Source of the DNA: Pseudopedobacter sp965218985
GTDB lineage: Bacteria; Bacteroidota; Bacteroidia; Sphingobacteriales; Sphingobacteriaceae
Reading direction: 5' to 3'
DNA length: 64,000 nt
NCBI GenBank assembly: GCA_965218985.1
Contig: CBDCMP010000006.1
Coordinates: forward strand, 1 to 64,000
This document shows, one piece after another, positions 34,646 to 43,970 of the stretch (position 1 is its first letter; each line of letters starts with the position of its first letter). Position numbers and translations under genes: made by a program. Below the pieces are notes generated by a model. It had not been told where the DNA came from. It ran no database searches and saw nothing but the letters and a program-made list of their open reading frames with translations.

Positions 34646-35932
34646 TTACAGCTCTGCGTCAAAATTAAATCCCGGGTTCGAGCGTATATCCAATCTTTCT
34701 CTTTGTACGATCTTCAACCTGACTTTCTTTAAGAGGAAGAAAAAAACAGCTGCCACTGATAATCCGATTAAACCTTGTATCAGCACGGTTAGTTTAGCCC
34801 CAATGTGATTAGCCGCGAATCCGGCCACGAAACTACCGATAGGCATCATCCCTTGGAAAGCCATGGCATAATAGCTGATCACTCTTCCCCGCATCTCATC
34901 ATTCACATGGGTTTGGATGAAGCTGTTTGATCCGGATATTTGAATCATCTGTCCAATTCCTGTAGCAACCAGACTTGCCAAAGCCACAGGTAACCATGCC
35001 GCATAGGAGAACAATGTCAGTCCAGCTGCGAAGGTGAATATGGAGAAGATGACCGTTTTCGACAGGTTCTTTATTTTTTGTGCCCCTGCCAGATAAATTG
35101 CCCCTCCGAATGCGCCTAAGCCGGTGCTCGCTTCCAGCCAGCTCAGGGTGGTGGCATTTCCATGGAAAACATCTTTTGCGAAAATGGGCAGTAAAGCTAG
35201 ATAAGGCATCACTGCAAAGCTGATGCAGGCCATTAGCATGATCATCAAACTTAAATCTGGTTTAGTTTTTAGATATTTATACCCTTCAGCTAATCCTTTC
35301 CAAACATTCTTGTCTTTTTTGACGATGACCCGCGGCTTGATTTTCATGAACAGGAGGGAAGCAATCACTGCCACAAAGCTTATCGTGTTGATTAAAAAAC
35401 ACATGCCTTCGCCAACCAATGCGATTAAAACTCCGGCAACGGTGGGGCCAATCAGCCTTGCCAAGTTCACCATGCTGGAGTTTAATGCGATGGCATTTGG
35501 AAGGTTCTCTTTATCCTCAATCAGTTCCACCATTAAAGATTGCCTGGATGGGATATCAAATGCATTGATACAACCCAATAAGCCACTCAGCAAGATGATG
35601 CCCACATTACTATAATAATCGCCAATTACCATAAAAGTCAATAAACCTGCCTGGATCATAGAGGCGACTTGAGTGATCAGCAGAATTCTATATCGGCTAT
35701 GGCGGTCAGAAATCGCCCCACCATAAGGAGCCAGCAATAATGAAGGGAATTGAGCAGCGAACATTACCATCCCGAGCATTAAAGCAGAATGAGTGATGTC
35801 ATACACTAACCAACTCACAGCCACACGTTGCATCCATGTACCTACCAAAGAAATGGATTGGCCTGCAAAATAAAGTTTAAAGTTTCTGTATTTTAAAGAT
35901 CTGAATATATTGGATAAGTTAACTTTTGCCAT
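34646..35932 (-). CDS. MFS transporter (DHA3/enterobactin-exporter type)
   Basis: A 428-residue, 12-TM MFS protein. Signatures: FRSLKYRNFKLYFAGQSISLVGTWMQ in the first helix, LAPYGGAISDRHSRYRILL for the loop 2-3 motif, and a domain-wide match to the MFS_3 (EntS-like) class. It probably exports a small molecule by proton antiport. It stands alone on the minus strand, 11 bases upstream of the GtrA gene; the GtrA gene has its own promoter box. Confidence 0.85.
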   Translation of the reverse strand: MAKVNLSNIFRSLKYRNFKLYFAGQSISLVGTWMQRVAVSWLVYDITHSALMLGMVMFAAQFPSLLLAPYGGAISDRHSRYRILLITQVASMIQAGLLTFMVIGDYYSNVGIILLSGLLGCINAFDIPSRQSLMVELIEDKENLPNAIALNSSMVNLARLIGPTVAGVLIALVGEGMCFLINTISFVAVIASLLFMKIKPRVIVKKDKNVWKGLAEGYKYLKTKPDLSLMIMLMACISFAVMPYLALLPIFAKDVFHGNATTLSWLEASTGLGAFGGAIYLAGAQKIKNLSKTVIFSIFTFAAGLTLFSYAAWLPVALASLVATGIGQMIQISGSNSFIQTHVNDEMRGRVISYYAMAFQGMMPIGSFVAGFAANHIGAKLTVLIQGLIGLSVAAVFFFLLKKVRLKIVQRERLDIRSNPGFNFDAEL

Positions 35933-36200
35933 TGAACATCATAAAGACAATCATTAGATTGATTAGTTTAGATTATTTTGCAACAAACCTTGGCATAGCT
36001 CAGCAAATAGAAGGTTTCGGAGCTAATGCTAAAGCCAACCTTTAAATTTATCTGCCCTTCATCCTGAAAATGATGTGCATGAGGTGGGGAAATGATGCGG
36101 ATCATTTTTAAAACGTTGCGTAACAATGCTGATGACATGATAAAATGGCCTCATTTAGCTGCACAAATCAGGTGCAAGCCCAACACGAGCGATAGTGTGG

Positions 36201-37445
36201 CTATCCCACCTGATCCAAGCTGTCGCAAACGGTAACGGTAGGTGCTTTCAAACTCCTTGAGGCGAGAAACACACTTACGAACACTAAAACCGAACTCAAT
36301 AAAAACGGGGCACCCGGAAATTTAACCGGCGACTGGTCATCCGTGAAATAGGCGAAAATGGTCGTCATTAATGGTGGAGCGAATATGGTGGTTGCGCTCA
36401 TCAAGCTTGTTAGGGCACCTTGCAATTCTCCCTGTTCGTTGGAGGGGGCGAAACCACTGATGATGCTCTGCAATGCCGGACCGGCTATGCCGCCCAAAGC
36501 ATAAGGTACGATGAAGATGAACATATACGTACCGTTTGGAGCGAATGCAAAAAGCAATAAACCTAAGCTATAAAAGCACAAACCTATATACAGACTTTTC
36601 TCCTGTCCGAATTTTGGAATCGCCCAGCGGATGACGCCCACCTGCACCAAACCAATCATCAAACCGATGAAACCTAGAGAATAGCCCACCCATGCTTCAT
36701 TCCAGCTGAATTTCTCCATGCCATAATAAGCCCAGGTACTTTGTAAACCATTATTGGCGGTGTACATCAAAATCAACGTGATGATCAGGCCGCTCACAGC
36801 AGGATATTTTTTAAGCTGTAATAAAGACCCTAATGGATTAGCCCTTTTAATTTCGAACGGGCGTCTTTTCTCTATAGGTAAAGATTCCGGTAAAACGAAA
36901 AAACCATAGAGCGTGTTTAACAGACTTAAACCCGCTGCTGCAAAAAATGGAATCCTGGAACCAAATTGCCCGAGTAAACCACCCATTACCGGACCAATGA
37001 TGAAGCCTAAGCCAAAGGCGGCACCAATTAATCCGAAATTCTGGGCCCTTTTCTCCGGGGCACTGATATCAGCGATGTAAGCAGAAGCTGTAGTGAAACT
37101 CGCCCCGGTCACACCCGCTATCACTCTTCCCAAAAACAGCCACCAAATCGTTGGGGCAAAGGCGAGAAAAAGATAATCAATTCCGAATCCCAATAAGGAG
37201 AAAAGCAACACTGGCCTTCTGCCAAACCTATCGCTAAGGTTGCCCAGCACCGGAGCACAGATGAATTGCATGATGGCGTAGGCGAAGGTGAGCCATCCGC
37301 CATAACTGGCGGCATCGCTCAAATCTCCATGAATGAGTTCTGCAATGAGTTTGGGTAAAACCGGAATGATGATTCCCAAGCCGGTGACATCAATTAACAA
37401 GGTAATGAAGATGAATCCTAATGCGGCCTGACCTTTTTTTGCCAT
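36201..37445 (-). CDS. TetA-like MFS drug exporter
   Basis: 414 residues, 12 TM. The Tet/TCR-family motif A is GNLSDRFGRRPVLL and motif C-like sequence is GAAFGLGFIIGPVMGGLLG; N-terminal LLIDVTGLGIIIPVLP is typical of TetA(class A/B/C)-like chromosomal proteins. It likely exports drug-like compounds by proton antiport; actual tetracycline resistance cannot be claimed, since many chromosomal homologues do not confer it. No TetR-type repressor is adjacent. Confidence 0.85.
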   Translation of the reverse strand: MAKKGQAALGFIFITLLIDVTGLGIIIPVLPKLIAELIHGDLSDAASYGGWLTFAYAIMQFICAPVLGNLSDRFGRRPVLLFSLLGFGIDYLFLAFAPTIWWLFLGRVIAGVTGASFTTASAYIADISAPEKRAQNFGLIGAAFGLGFIIGPVMGGLLGQFGSRIPFFAAAGLSLLNTLYGFFVLPESLPIEKRRPFEIKRANPLGSLLQLKKYPAVSGLIITLILMYTANNGLQSTWAYYGMEKFSWNEAWVGYSLGFIGLMIGLVQVGVIRWAIPKFGQEKSLYIGLCFYSLGLLLFAFAPNGTYMFIFIVPYALGGIAGPALQSIISGFAPSNEQGELQGALTSLMSATTIFAPPLMTTIFAYFTDDQSPVKFPGAPFLLSSVLVFVSVFLASRSLKAPTVTVCDSLDQVG

Positions 37446-37504
37446 AAGCTATTTTTTGTCAAAAATGCTGATTTTGTTCGAGGTCATAAAAAGATGTACA
37501 CCAT

Positions 37505-38434
37505 TTATTTCAAAAATCTGATATTCCTCTTCAATCCTTCGTATTTTGTCCTTTTCACTGCGGAATTTTTAAATAATTGATGAAACACCTCATGCGTGAT
37601 CTCCTCCCAGTCTGATCGCTTCATGGAAAGCAACTCAGGATATGGTTCAAAAGCCTTCTCCTGATGAGGAACAGCAAAGCGGTTCCAGGGGCAAACATCC
37701 TGGCAAACATCACAACCGAACATCCAGTCGTCCATCTTAGCAGCGAAAACCGACGGGATTTGTTCTTTGAGCTCTATGGTAAGGTAGGAAATGCATTTGC
37801 TTCCATCCACTACATAAGGGCCAACAATGGCTTCAGTAGGGCATGCATCCATACAGCGGGTGCAATCTCCACAATGGTCGGTAAGAAAAGGTTCATCAGC
37901 CTTAAGCTCCAAATCCACTATTAGTTCTCCCAAAAAAAAGAAAGAACCTGTTTGTTTAGCAATGAGATTGGTGTGTTTCCCCAACCATCCTAATCCTGCC
38001 CTTTGTGCCCAAACTTTATCCAGCACCGGGGCCGAATCCACGAAAGCTCTACCGTTCACTTCTCCAACGTTTTCCTGAATGAAACGAGTTAGCGCCTTAA
38101 GCTTGTCTTTCAAGACAAAATGATAATCTGTTCCATAAGCATATTTCGAGATTTTGGGAGCCGTTTCATCTTTTTGATATGCCTCGGTATAATAATTCAA
38201 ACCCACTGATATCACTGATTTGGCATCTTCCACCAACAAACGTGGATCCAATCGTTTGTCAAAATGATTATTCATGTAAGCCATCTCTCCATGATGATCA
38301 TTGGCTAGCCATTGCTCTAACTTCGGAGCTTCGTGTTCTAAAAAAGTTGCTTTGGCTATGCCACAAAAACAAAAGCCGAGATGCGCCGCTTCAGCTTTGA
38401 TCATTTCCGTATAATTTGTTTTCCGTTGGTTCAC
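37505..38434 (-). CDS. queG: Epoxyqueuosine reductase QueG
   Basis: A 309-residue cobalamin- and Fe-S-dependent enzyme. Two [4Fe-4S] clusters are supported by CGDCTRCMDACPTEAI and CDVCQDVCPWN; RAFVDSAPVLDKVWAQRAGLGWLGKHTN is the substrate/cobalamin region with the catalytic Asp. It reduces epoxyqueuosine to queuosine in tRNA wobble modification. The GTG start at 38434 (MNQRKTNYTEMIK) fits relatives that have ~12 residues before IKAEA; an ATG at 38404 is the alternative. A TATCTTTG box ends 4 bases before this GTG. Confidence 0.93.
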   Translation of the reverse strand: MNQRKTNYTEMIKAEAAHLGFCFCGIAKATFLEHEAPKLEQWLANDHHGEMAYMNNHFDKRLDPRLLVEDAKSVISVGLNYYTEAYQKDETAPKISKYAYGTDYHFVLKDKLKALTRFIQENVGEVNGRAFVDSAPVLDKVWAQRAGLGWLGKHTNLIAKQTGSFFFLGELIVDLELKADEPFLTDHCGDCTRCMDACPTEAIVGPYVVDGSKCISYLTIELKEQIPSVFAAKMDDWMFGCDVCQDVCPWNRFAVPHQEKAFEPYPELLSMKRSDWEEITHEVFHQLFKNSAVKRTKYEGLKRNIRFLK

Positions 38435-38438
38435 ATCG

Positions 38439-38446
38439 CAAAGATA
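38439..38446 (-). promoter_or_regulatory. Bacteroidota -7 promoter element (TATCTTTG) of queG
   Basis: Perfect TAnnTTTG, again 4 bases from the start codon, as at bamD. Confidence 0.55.
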
Positions 38447-38575
38447 AGGAATATCAACATCTGTGGTTTATGTCATCATTATTGTGATAAACCCTGAAAT
38501 TTACCTAAAAACAAACATTCAAACAGATAATTGTACACTTTTTGTTGGCTTTCGGTACTGAAAAAACATATTTGT

Positions 38576-39685
38576 ATGATTAAAAGCAATTTGTCAGGAA
38601 AGCCTGTATTTACCAAGGGAGCTGATGATGATTTCTTTATACAATTGAACAGGGAAGTCAGAAGCTCCATATTGCAACAAGGAAATATCCAGCGCAAAAT
38701 CATTTTCAAAGCAATTGTTCTATTGATCCTCTATTTTATCTCCTACAGCTGCATCCTTATTTTTGGCAATCAGACCTTCAGCTTATTTTTGTTTTATGTA
38801 CTCACCGGTTTGTTGATGATCATGGTTTTTCTGAACGGATTTCATGATGCTGCACATGGTGCGGTATTCAGGTCAAAAAAACATAATGAATGGTATGCGC
38901 ATGTTTTGGAGCTTTTTGGAGGAAATAGCTATATCTGGAAAAAAAGGCATTTGTTATTGCATCACCCTTATCCGAATATGCAGCATTGGGATATCGACAT
39001 CAAACAAAGTGATATGGTGAGGATCTTTCCGGAAAGCCCGAAATTTGATTTCCATAAATACCAGCATATCTATATGTGGTTCTTGTACCTATGTTATTCA
39101 CTCAACTGGATCTTCATTAGGGATTTCAAAGATTTCTTCGGAATCAAAGATAATTATCTGAAAAGAGTGACAGAAATCCCAACAATTGAATATTACAAGC
39201 TTTTTGCAGCGAAGCTGTTCAATTTAACCATGATGCTGTTCATTCCAATGCTGGTTCTGGACCAACCATGGTACACCATGCTGGGTGCCTTCCTTACCAT
39301 GCACATCTTATCCAGTGGATTCGGCGTGACGGCACTTTTATCCACTCATGTGGATGAGGATGCCGTGTTTCCTTTGCCACCTGAAAATGGCGTGATTGAA
39401 AGTTCATGGGCACTTTATCAGATAAAGGAGACCAAGGATTTTTGTCCGGATAGCAGCATGGCGAATTTTCTGTTCGGTGGTTTTAACCATCACGTAGCTC
39501 ATCATTTGTTTCCGCATATCGCTCACACTTATTATCCATTTATCACTCCTCTGATCAAAAAATATGCAAAAGAGTATGATATAGCCTACCAGTCACACTC
39601 TTTAGGTGAAGCTTTGGTGTCTCATTATAAATTATTGAAAAAATCCGGTAGTGCCAAAAACTTTTTCAAAGTGGGAGAGATTTGA
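38576..39685 (+). CDS. Membrane fatty acid desaturase
   Basis: The ATG at 38576 (MIKSNLSGKPVF) is chosen; a longer frame has a hydrophobic, non-conserved N-terminus. The ~369-residue protein has two pairs of TM helices and three His boxes of the front-end/acyl-lipid desaturase family: HDAAHG, HLLLHHPYPN (HxxxHH) and HHVAHHLFPH (HxxHH). It introduces double bonds into membrane acyl chains with a di-iron centre and oxygen. No electron-donor domain (cytochrome b5) is fused. Confidence 0.9.
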   Translation: MIKSNLSGKPVFTKGADDDFFIQLNREVRSSILQQGNIQRKIIFKAIVLLILYFISYSCILIFGNQTFSLFLFYVLTGLLMIMVFLNGFHDAAHGAVFRSKKHNEWYAHVLELFGGNSYIWKKRHLLLHHPYPNMQHWDIDIKQSDMVRIFPESPKFDFHKYQHIYMWFLYLCYSLNWIFIRDFKDFFGIKDNYLKRVTEIPTIEYYKLFAAKLFNLTMMLFIPMLVLDQPWYTMLGAFLTMHILSSGFGVTALLSTHVDEDAVFPLPPENGVIESSWALYQIKETKDFCPDSSMANFLFGGFNHHVAHHLFPHIAHTYYPFITPLIKKYAKEYDIAYQSHSLGEALVSHYKLLKKSGSAKNFFKVGEI

Positions 39686-39707
39686 TAGGATCAAATCTGC
39701 CGCCACC

Positions 39708-40559
39708 TTATCTGATGGTTTTGTCCAGTAAATCTAAAGTTCTGCTCCATGCTAATTTTGCGGCTTCTTCGTTATAACGGGTGGGTGAGGTGTCGTTATT
39801 GAAAGCGTGGTTTGCACCTTTGTACACGTAAATCTGGTGATCAATATGGTTATCTTCCAAAGCTGACCGGTAAGCCGGGATGCCGGCGTTGATCCTTTCA
39901 TCCAAGCCACCGTAATGTAACATGATTTTAGCCTTTATCCTGGGCACATCATCCGTTTTGGGTTGTTTGCCGTAATAGGCGATGGCTGCATAAAGTTTGC
40001 CGTCGTTAACCGCCAGTTCATTCGCTAGACCACCTCCCCAGCAGAATCCGATGCAGGCGGTTTTCCGATTGGTATCGTCCCTTCTTCTCAGGTATTCCAA
40101 ACCGTCCAGATAGTTCTTCAGGTTTTTGGCAGAATCCAATTCACTGATATGATTGCGGGCTTCATCTTCATCAGCAGGGGTGCCACCAAATGGGGAGAGT
40201 GCATCCGGAGCCATGGCTACATATCCCACATCAGCCACTCTTTTCGTCACTTCCTTAATATGCGGATTCAATCCACGGTTTTCATGGATCACCAGCACAC
40301 TTCCCAACTTTTGGTTGCTTTTCGGTTTTGCCAGGAATGCTTTCATCTCTCCATTTCTCCCGGAATAGGTAATATCCTCCGTGAGCATATCCGGATCGTT
40401 TAGCGTTTGCCCACTGGCATAATTATTCTCCAGCATGGGAAGAAGAGTCATAGCCATGGCTATTCCCCCGGTTAATTTCGCCAGTTTCTCCATGAAGGAT
40501 TTCCTGTCCATCTGAGAATGGGTGTATTGGTCGTAAAGATTAATGATTTGCTGATCCAT
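39708..40559 (-). CDS. Dienelactone hydrolase family protein
   Basis: A 283-residue alpha/beta hydrolase of the carboxymethylenebutenolidase type. The nucleophile Cys lies in IGFCWGGG, the acid Asp in GGLDERI and the His in GANHAFNN. The N-terminal ~60 residues include a hydrophobic segment (TGGIAMAMTLLPML) that may anchor or export the protein; the preceding DRKSF is not a true twin-arginine motif. The start overlaps the end of the upstream aldo/keto reductase gene by 20 bases, so they are co-transcribed. Confidence 0.9.
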   Translation of the reverse strand: MDQQIINLYDQYTHSQMDRKSFMEKLAKLTGGIAMAMTLLPMLENNYASGQTLNDPDMLTEDITYSGRNGEMKAFLAKPKSNQKLGSVLVIHENRGLNPHIKEVTKRVADVGYVAMAPDALSPFGGTPADEDEARNHISELDSAKNLKNYLDGLEYLRRRDDTNRKTACIGFCWGGGLANELAVNDGKLYAAIAYYGKQPKTDDVPRIKAKIMLHYGGLDERINAGIPAYRSALEDNHIDHQIYVYKGANHAFNNDTSPTRYNEEAAKLAWSRTLDLLDKTIR

Positions 40560-41511
40560 CTTCCTGTAATTTATAAGTGAGTGTTAAGGAATCCATAGCT
40601 TCCTGATTCAGTTCAATTTCAGCAGCTGATGCGATCTCCTCCAACTGTTGGATGCTGGTGGCACTTGCGATAGGAGCGGTGATGCTCTCCCTGTTCATCA
40701 GCCAGGCGATGGCAATAGTGGCGGGTTGGCTGTTATACTTTTCTGACACCTGGTCAAGGGCATCTAAAATTCTCTTCCCTTTTTCATCGAGATACTTCTT
40801 GGCACCGGCCCGTTTGCTGCCCTCAAAATCGGCCTCTTCCCGGTATTTGCCGGTTAAAAAACCACTGGCGAGGGCATAGTAGCTGATCACACCGAGGTGT
40901 TCCTTCCGGCAGAGGGGCTCTAATTCGGCTTCATAACCTTCCCTGTCATATAAATTATATTCAGGCTCTAAGGAAATATATTTGGCGAATCTATTGGTTT
41001 CACTTACCTCCAAAGCTTCCTGTAAGCGATCAGCTTTGTAATTCGATGCACCAATAGCTTTCACTTTTCCGGATTTGATCAAGCCATCAAAAGTCTCCAG
41101 AGTTTCTTCCAACGGCGTGTTTGGGTCATCTGTATGTGCCATGTAAAGATCAATGTAATCTGTTTGCAGTCTTTTCAATGATTCATCCACAGATTTGAGG
41201 ATATGCTTTTTGGATAAACCCACATTTCCGCCTCCCATGTCCATGCCCACTTTAGTGCCTATGATGACTGAAGCTCTTTTTCTGGTTTTTTTCAGCCATT
41301 TACCAATGATCACCTCAGACTCGCCACCTTTATTCCCCGGTACCCACTTAGCGTACACATCGGCGGTGTCTATCATGTTAAAACCCTTATCCACAAAGGC
41401 ATCCAATAATTTAAATGAGGTGGATTGATCAATCGTCCATCCGAAAACGTTTCCTCCAAAAACCCATGGAGCTATCTCTAAGTTGCTTGTTCCTAATTTT
41501 CTGTTTTTCAT
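40540..41511 (-). CDS. Aldo/keto reductase
   Basis: 323 residues, (beta/alpha)8 fold. The catalytic tetrad is visible: Asp and Tyr in DTADVY, Lys in GTKVGMD and His in YMAHTDDP. GASNYKADRL and the C-terminal NADPH-binding region TAPIASAT are typical of AKR families 11-14. It reduces aldehydes or ketones with NADPH; the substrate is unknown. It is paired with the dienelactone hydrolase gene. Confidence 0.9.
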   Translation of the reverse strand: MKNRKLGTSNLEIAPWVFGGNVFGWTIDQSTSFKLLDAFVDKGFNMIDTADVYAKWVPGNKGGESEVIIGKWLKKTRKRASVIIGTKVGMDMGGGNVGLSKKHILKSVDESLKRLQTDYIDLYMAHTDDPNTPLEETLETFDGLIKSGKVKAIGASNYKADRLQEALEVSETNRFAKYISLEPEYNLYDREGYEAELEPLCRKEHLGVISYYALASGFLTGKYREEADFEGSKRAGAKKYLDEKGKRILDALDQVSEKYNSQPATIAIAWLMNRESITAPIASATSIQQLEEIASAAEIELNQEAMDSLTLTYKLQEDGSANH

Positions 41512-41548
41512 TGGTGGTGATTTTTTGTTTGTAATTTAATATAGCTGT

Positions 41549-41969
41549 ATTTAATATAGCTGTCAGGCAGGTTTTTATCATGCCAATCGGATTGGTGGTC
41601 CGCCTGAATGGTTGTAAAGGTTTAACTCCCGAAGAGAAATAATTGTTTTCAGGAGTTGGACTTTAATCGACGCCATTGAGGTCTAGGAAAGGCGGTATTT
41701 GATTGATCAAAATGAGGAACAACGCAGGGTCCGCTTCGCGAGACCCTGCTCGGACAGGGAATTTAATATAGCTGTCAGGCAGGTTTTTATCATGCCAATC
41801 GGATTGGTGGTCCGCTCTGAATGGTTGTAAAGGTTTAACTCCCGAAGAGAAATAATTGTTTTCAGGAGTTGGACTTTAATCGACGCCATTGAGGTCTAGG
41901 AAAGGCGGTATTTGATTGATCAAAATGAGGAACAACGCAGGGTCCGCTTCGCGAGACCCTGCTCGGACA
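41549..41969. repeat. Tandem duplication of a ~210-bp intergenic unit
   Basis: 41549-41756 and 41761-41969 are near-identical. The visible difference is one inserted base (CCGCCTGA versus CCGCTCTGA). The 15-mer ATTTAATATAGCTGT at the start of each unit occurs a third time at 41534-41548. Each unit ends in a GC-rich hairpin, GCAGGGTC-loop-GACCCTGC (41724-41749 and 41937-41962). No gene fits in this 548-base gap between the aldo/keto reductase and the next gene; reading frames across it are by-products of the repeats. Confidence 0.85.
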
Positions 41970-41970
41970 C

Positions 41971-42036
41971 GATGCACGCTCTTTGCGGGACCCTGCTGGA
42001 CACGATGCACGCTCTTTGCGGGACCCTGCTGGAACA
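41971..42036. repeat. Two tandem 33-bp repeats
   Basis: GATGCACGCTCTTTGCGGGA begins both copies (41971 and 42004), each ending CCCTGCTGGA(A)CAC. They follow directly on the larger duplication and share its GGGACCCTGCT core. Confidence 0.8.
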
Positions 42037-42059
42037 CTGGTATTCTGCGACGATGAAAG

Positions 42060-42692
42060 TTAAATGCTTTGTCCTTTGGCCAGCTTCTCTTTGCGGTGTT
42101 CCTGCCACAGGTAATGCAAAAGGGTGTTCAACACTACTGCGTTCCAATCATAATGCAAACTAAGGGTCACTTTTTTGCGTTTATCGCTCCTGCTATCAAT
42201 GTGCAGGATGCCTTTTTTAAGATAATATTTAATGTCGGACCAGGGCACCAGTTCGGTTTTTTGCTTTCCCCAAAACCAGGTTTTGTGGGTCATGATAAAG
42301 CCTTCATGTGTCATTTTAGCCTGGCCGATCTCAAAGCTCTCCTTCTCATTCAGAATCTCTATGTAATGGCTCACCAGGTATTTCTTCACATACTGCCACA
42401 AGCCAGACATGATGTAATAATAGGTATGATCCTCCTCCAGTAAATCCCCAACCTTGTTGGAATTGAATTTAATGCTGATATTTTTATCAGTATTGCTCAG
42501 TATATCAATAGTATATTCCTTCCCCTCAGGGTTTTTCTTTCCACCTATTAAGGAGACACCATACCTGATGGCTTTCACCTCTTTACAGGCGATGGAGGTG
42601 TCATTAACGGCTATAAGATCTTCGTTGATCTTAACTTTTTGTTTGGACGAGGGGATGACGATGTCTACGTCGAAATTGTGTAGTTGATGCAT
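42060..42692 (-). CDS. Hypothetical protein
   Basis: A 210-residue soluble protein without a signal peptide or TM segment. It appears to have two similar beta-rich halves (SLIGGKKNPEGKEYTIDI; TWFWGKQKTELVPWSDIKYY), compatible with PH-like folds; that is only an impression. I recognise no family. It is 24 bases from ruvB on the same strand. Confidence 0.7.
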   Translation of the reverse strand: MHQLHNFDVDIVIPSSKQKVKINEDLIAVNDTSIACKEVKAIRYGVSLIGGKKNPEGKEYTIDILSNTDKNISIKFNSNKVGDLLEEDHTYYYIMSGLWQYVKKYLVSHYIEILNEKESFEIGQAKMTHEGFIMTHKTWFWGKQKTELVPWSDIKYYLKKGILHIDSRSDKRKKVTLSLHYDWNAVVLNTLLHYLWQEHRKEKLAKGQSI

Positions 42693-42716
42693 GTATAGAA
42701 TATATTTTTGATCTTG

Positions 42717-43739
42717 TTAAAAAAGTGTTCCTGATCCTCCTGTTTTCAATCTTCCCAAGTGAAGGTAAGCAGCTTCTGTGGCCTCCCGTCCTCTTGAGGT
42801 GCGCATGATGTAACCTTCCTGAATGAGAAAGGGCTCATACACCTCCTCAATGGTTCCTTCTTCTTCACCCACTGCGGTGGCAATGGTCTTTAAACCCACC
42901 GGGCCTCCTTTGAATTTATCTATGATGGTGGATAAGATTTTATTATCCATCTCATCCAGGCCGTGTTCATCTACATTCAAAGCGTTTAACGCATAACGGG
43001 CTATTTCGGTTTCAATATTTCCATTTCCTTTGATTTGGGCGAAGTCCCGGGTTCTTCTTAAGAGGGCATTGGCGATACGTGGTGTGCCCCGGCTTCTTCT
43101 GGCTATTTCGTAAGCACCTTCATCAGTGATGGGTGTTTTTAAAATATGCGCCGAACGCATCACAATGGTGGTCAGTAATTTCGCATCATAATATTGCAAA
43201 CGGGAATTGATGCCGAATCTTGCTCTCAATGGAGATGTCAATAAACCGGAACGTGTGGTGGCACCTACCAGAGTGAAAGGGTTTAAAGAGATCTGAACGG
43301 AGCGGGCATTGGGACCTGTCTCCAGCATGATATCTATTTTAAAATCCTCCATGGCTGAATAGAGGTATTCCTCTACCAATGGACTTAAACGGTGAATCTC
43401 ATCGATGAACAGGATGTCACCCATGTCCAGGTTGGTGAGTAAACCGGCCAGGTCTCCCGGTTTATCCAAAACAGGTCCGCTTGTGATTTTGATGCCCACA
43501 CCCATTTCATTGGCGATGATATGTGAAAGCGTGGTTTTACCAAGCCCAGGAGGGCCGTGCAAGAGCACATGATCTAAAGCTTCACCTCGTAATTTGGCTG
43601 CTTGCACAAAAATGCGAAGGTTCTCCAAAATCTTTTCCTGCCCGGTAAAATCCTCAAACTCCTGTGGCCTAAGTACTTTCTCCACCTCTTTATCGGTACT
43701 GCTCAGGTGATCTAAGTTCGGGTCAAGATTTTCATTCAT
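42717..43739 (-). CDS. ruvB: Holliday junction branch migration helicase RuvB
   Basis: 340 residues, the standard size. AAA+ domain: Walker A GPPGLGKTTLSH, Walker B LFIDEIHRLSP, sensor/arginine region ATTRSGLLTSPLRARFG. The C-terminal winged helix contains AYLHLGR. RuvB drives branch migration of Holliday junctions with RuvA; ruvA and ruvC are not in the window. Confidence 0.97.
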   Translation of the reverse strand: MNENLDPNLDHLSSTDKEVEKVLRPQEFEDFTGQEKILENLRIFVQAAKLRGEALDHVLLHGPPGLGKTTLSHIIANEMGVGIKITSGPVLDKPGDLAGLLTNLDMGDILFIDEIHRLSPLVEEYLYSAMEDFKIDIMLETGPNARSVQISLNPFTLVGATTRSGLLTSPLRARFGINSRLQYYDAKLLTTIVMRSAHILKTPITDEGAYEIARRSRGTPRIANALLRRTRDFAQIKGNGNIETEIARYALNALNVDEHGLDEMDNKILSTIIDKFKGGPVGLKTIATAVGEEEGTIEEVYEPFLIQEGYIMRTSRGREATEAAYLHLGRLKTGGSGTLF

Positions 43740-43970
43740 GGGATGAAGATAGTGAAATCAGCTTTTGATTGAGGGATGTTTTTTATCAACATTACAGGTT
43801 TGTTGAATGGGCTGGAAGCAGATGAGGAGGAAATGAGTGGTGTGGGAAGACATCAATTTAAATTTCAGGAATTTAACCTGAAGGCTTCTATTCTTGTTTA
43901 GACAACCCATTTTTATATGGGATGAAAGGCAGGTATTCTCGTTGAATGAAGCCAACGCATTCCATTACCA

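Noticed and set aside
36201..37445. Acquired tetracycline-resistance gene
   Set aside because: The protein is TetA-like, but base composition and context look chromosomal and no TetR gene is adjacent; only a drug-exporter family call is justified.
41971..42036. 33-bp repeats considered as a CRISPR array
   Set aside because: The repeats are contiguous with no unique spacers, there are only two copies, and no cas genes are near.
41707..42163. Several short frames on both strands in the tandem-repeat region
   Set aside because: They consist of the duplicated units and repeat the same residues (PQRACIVS twice); no protein family matches.
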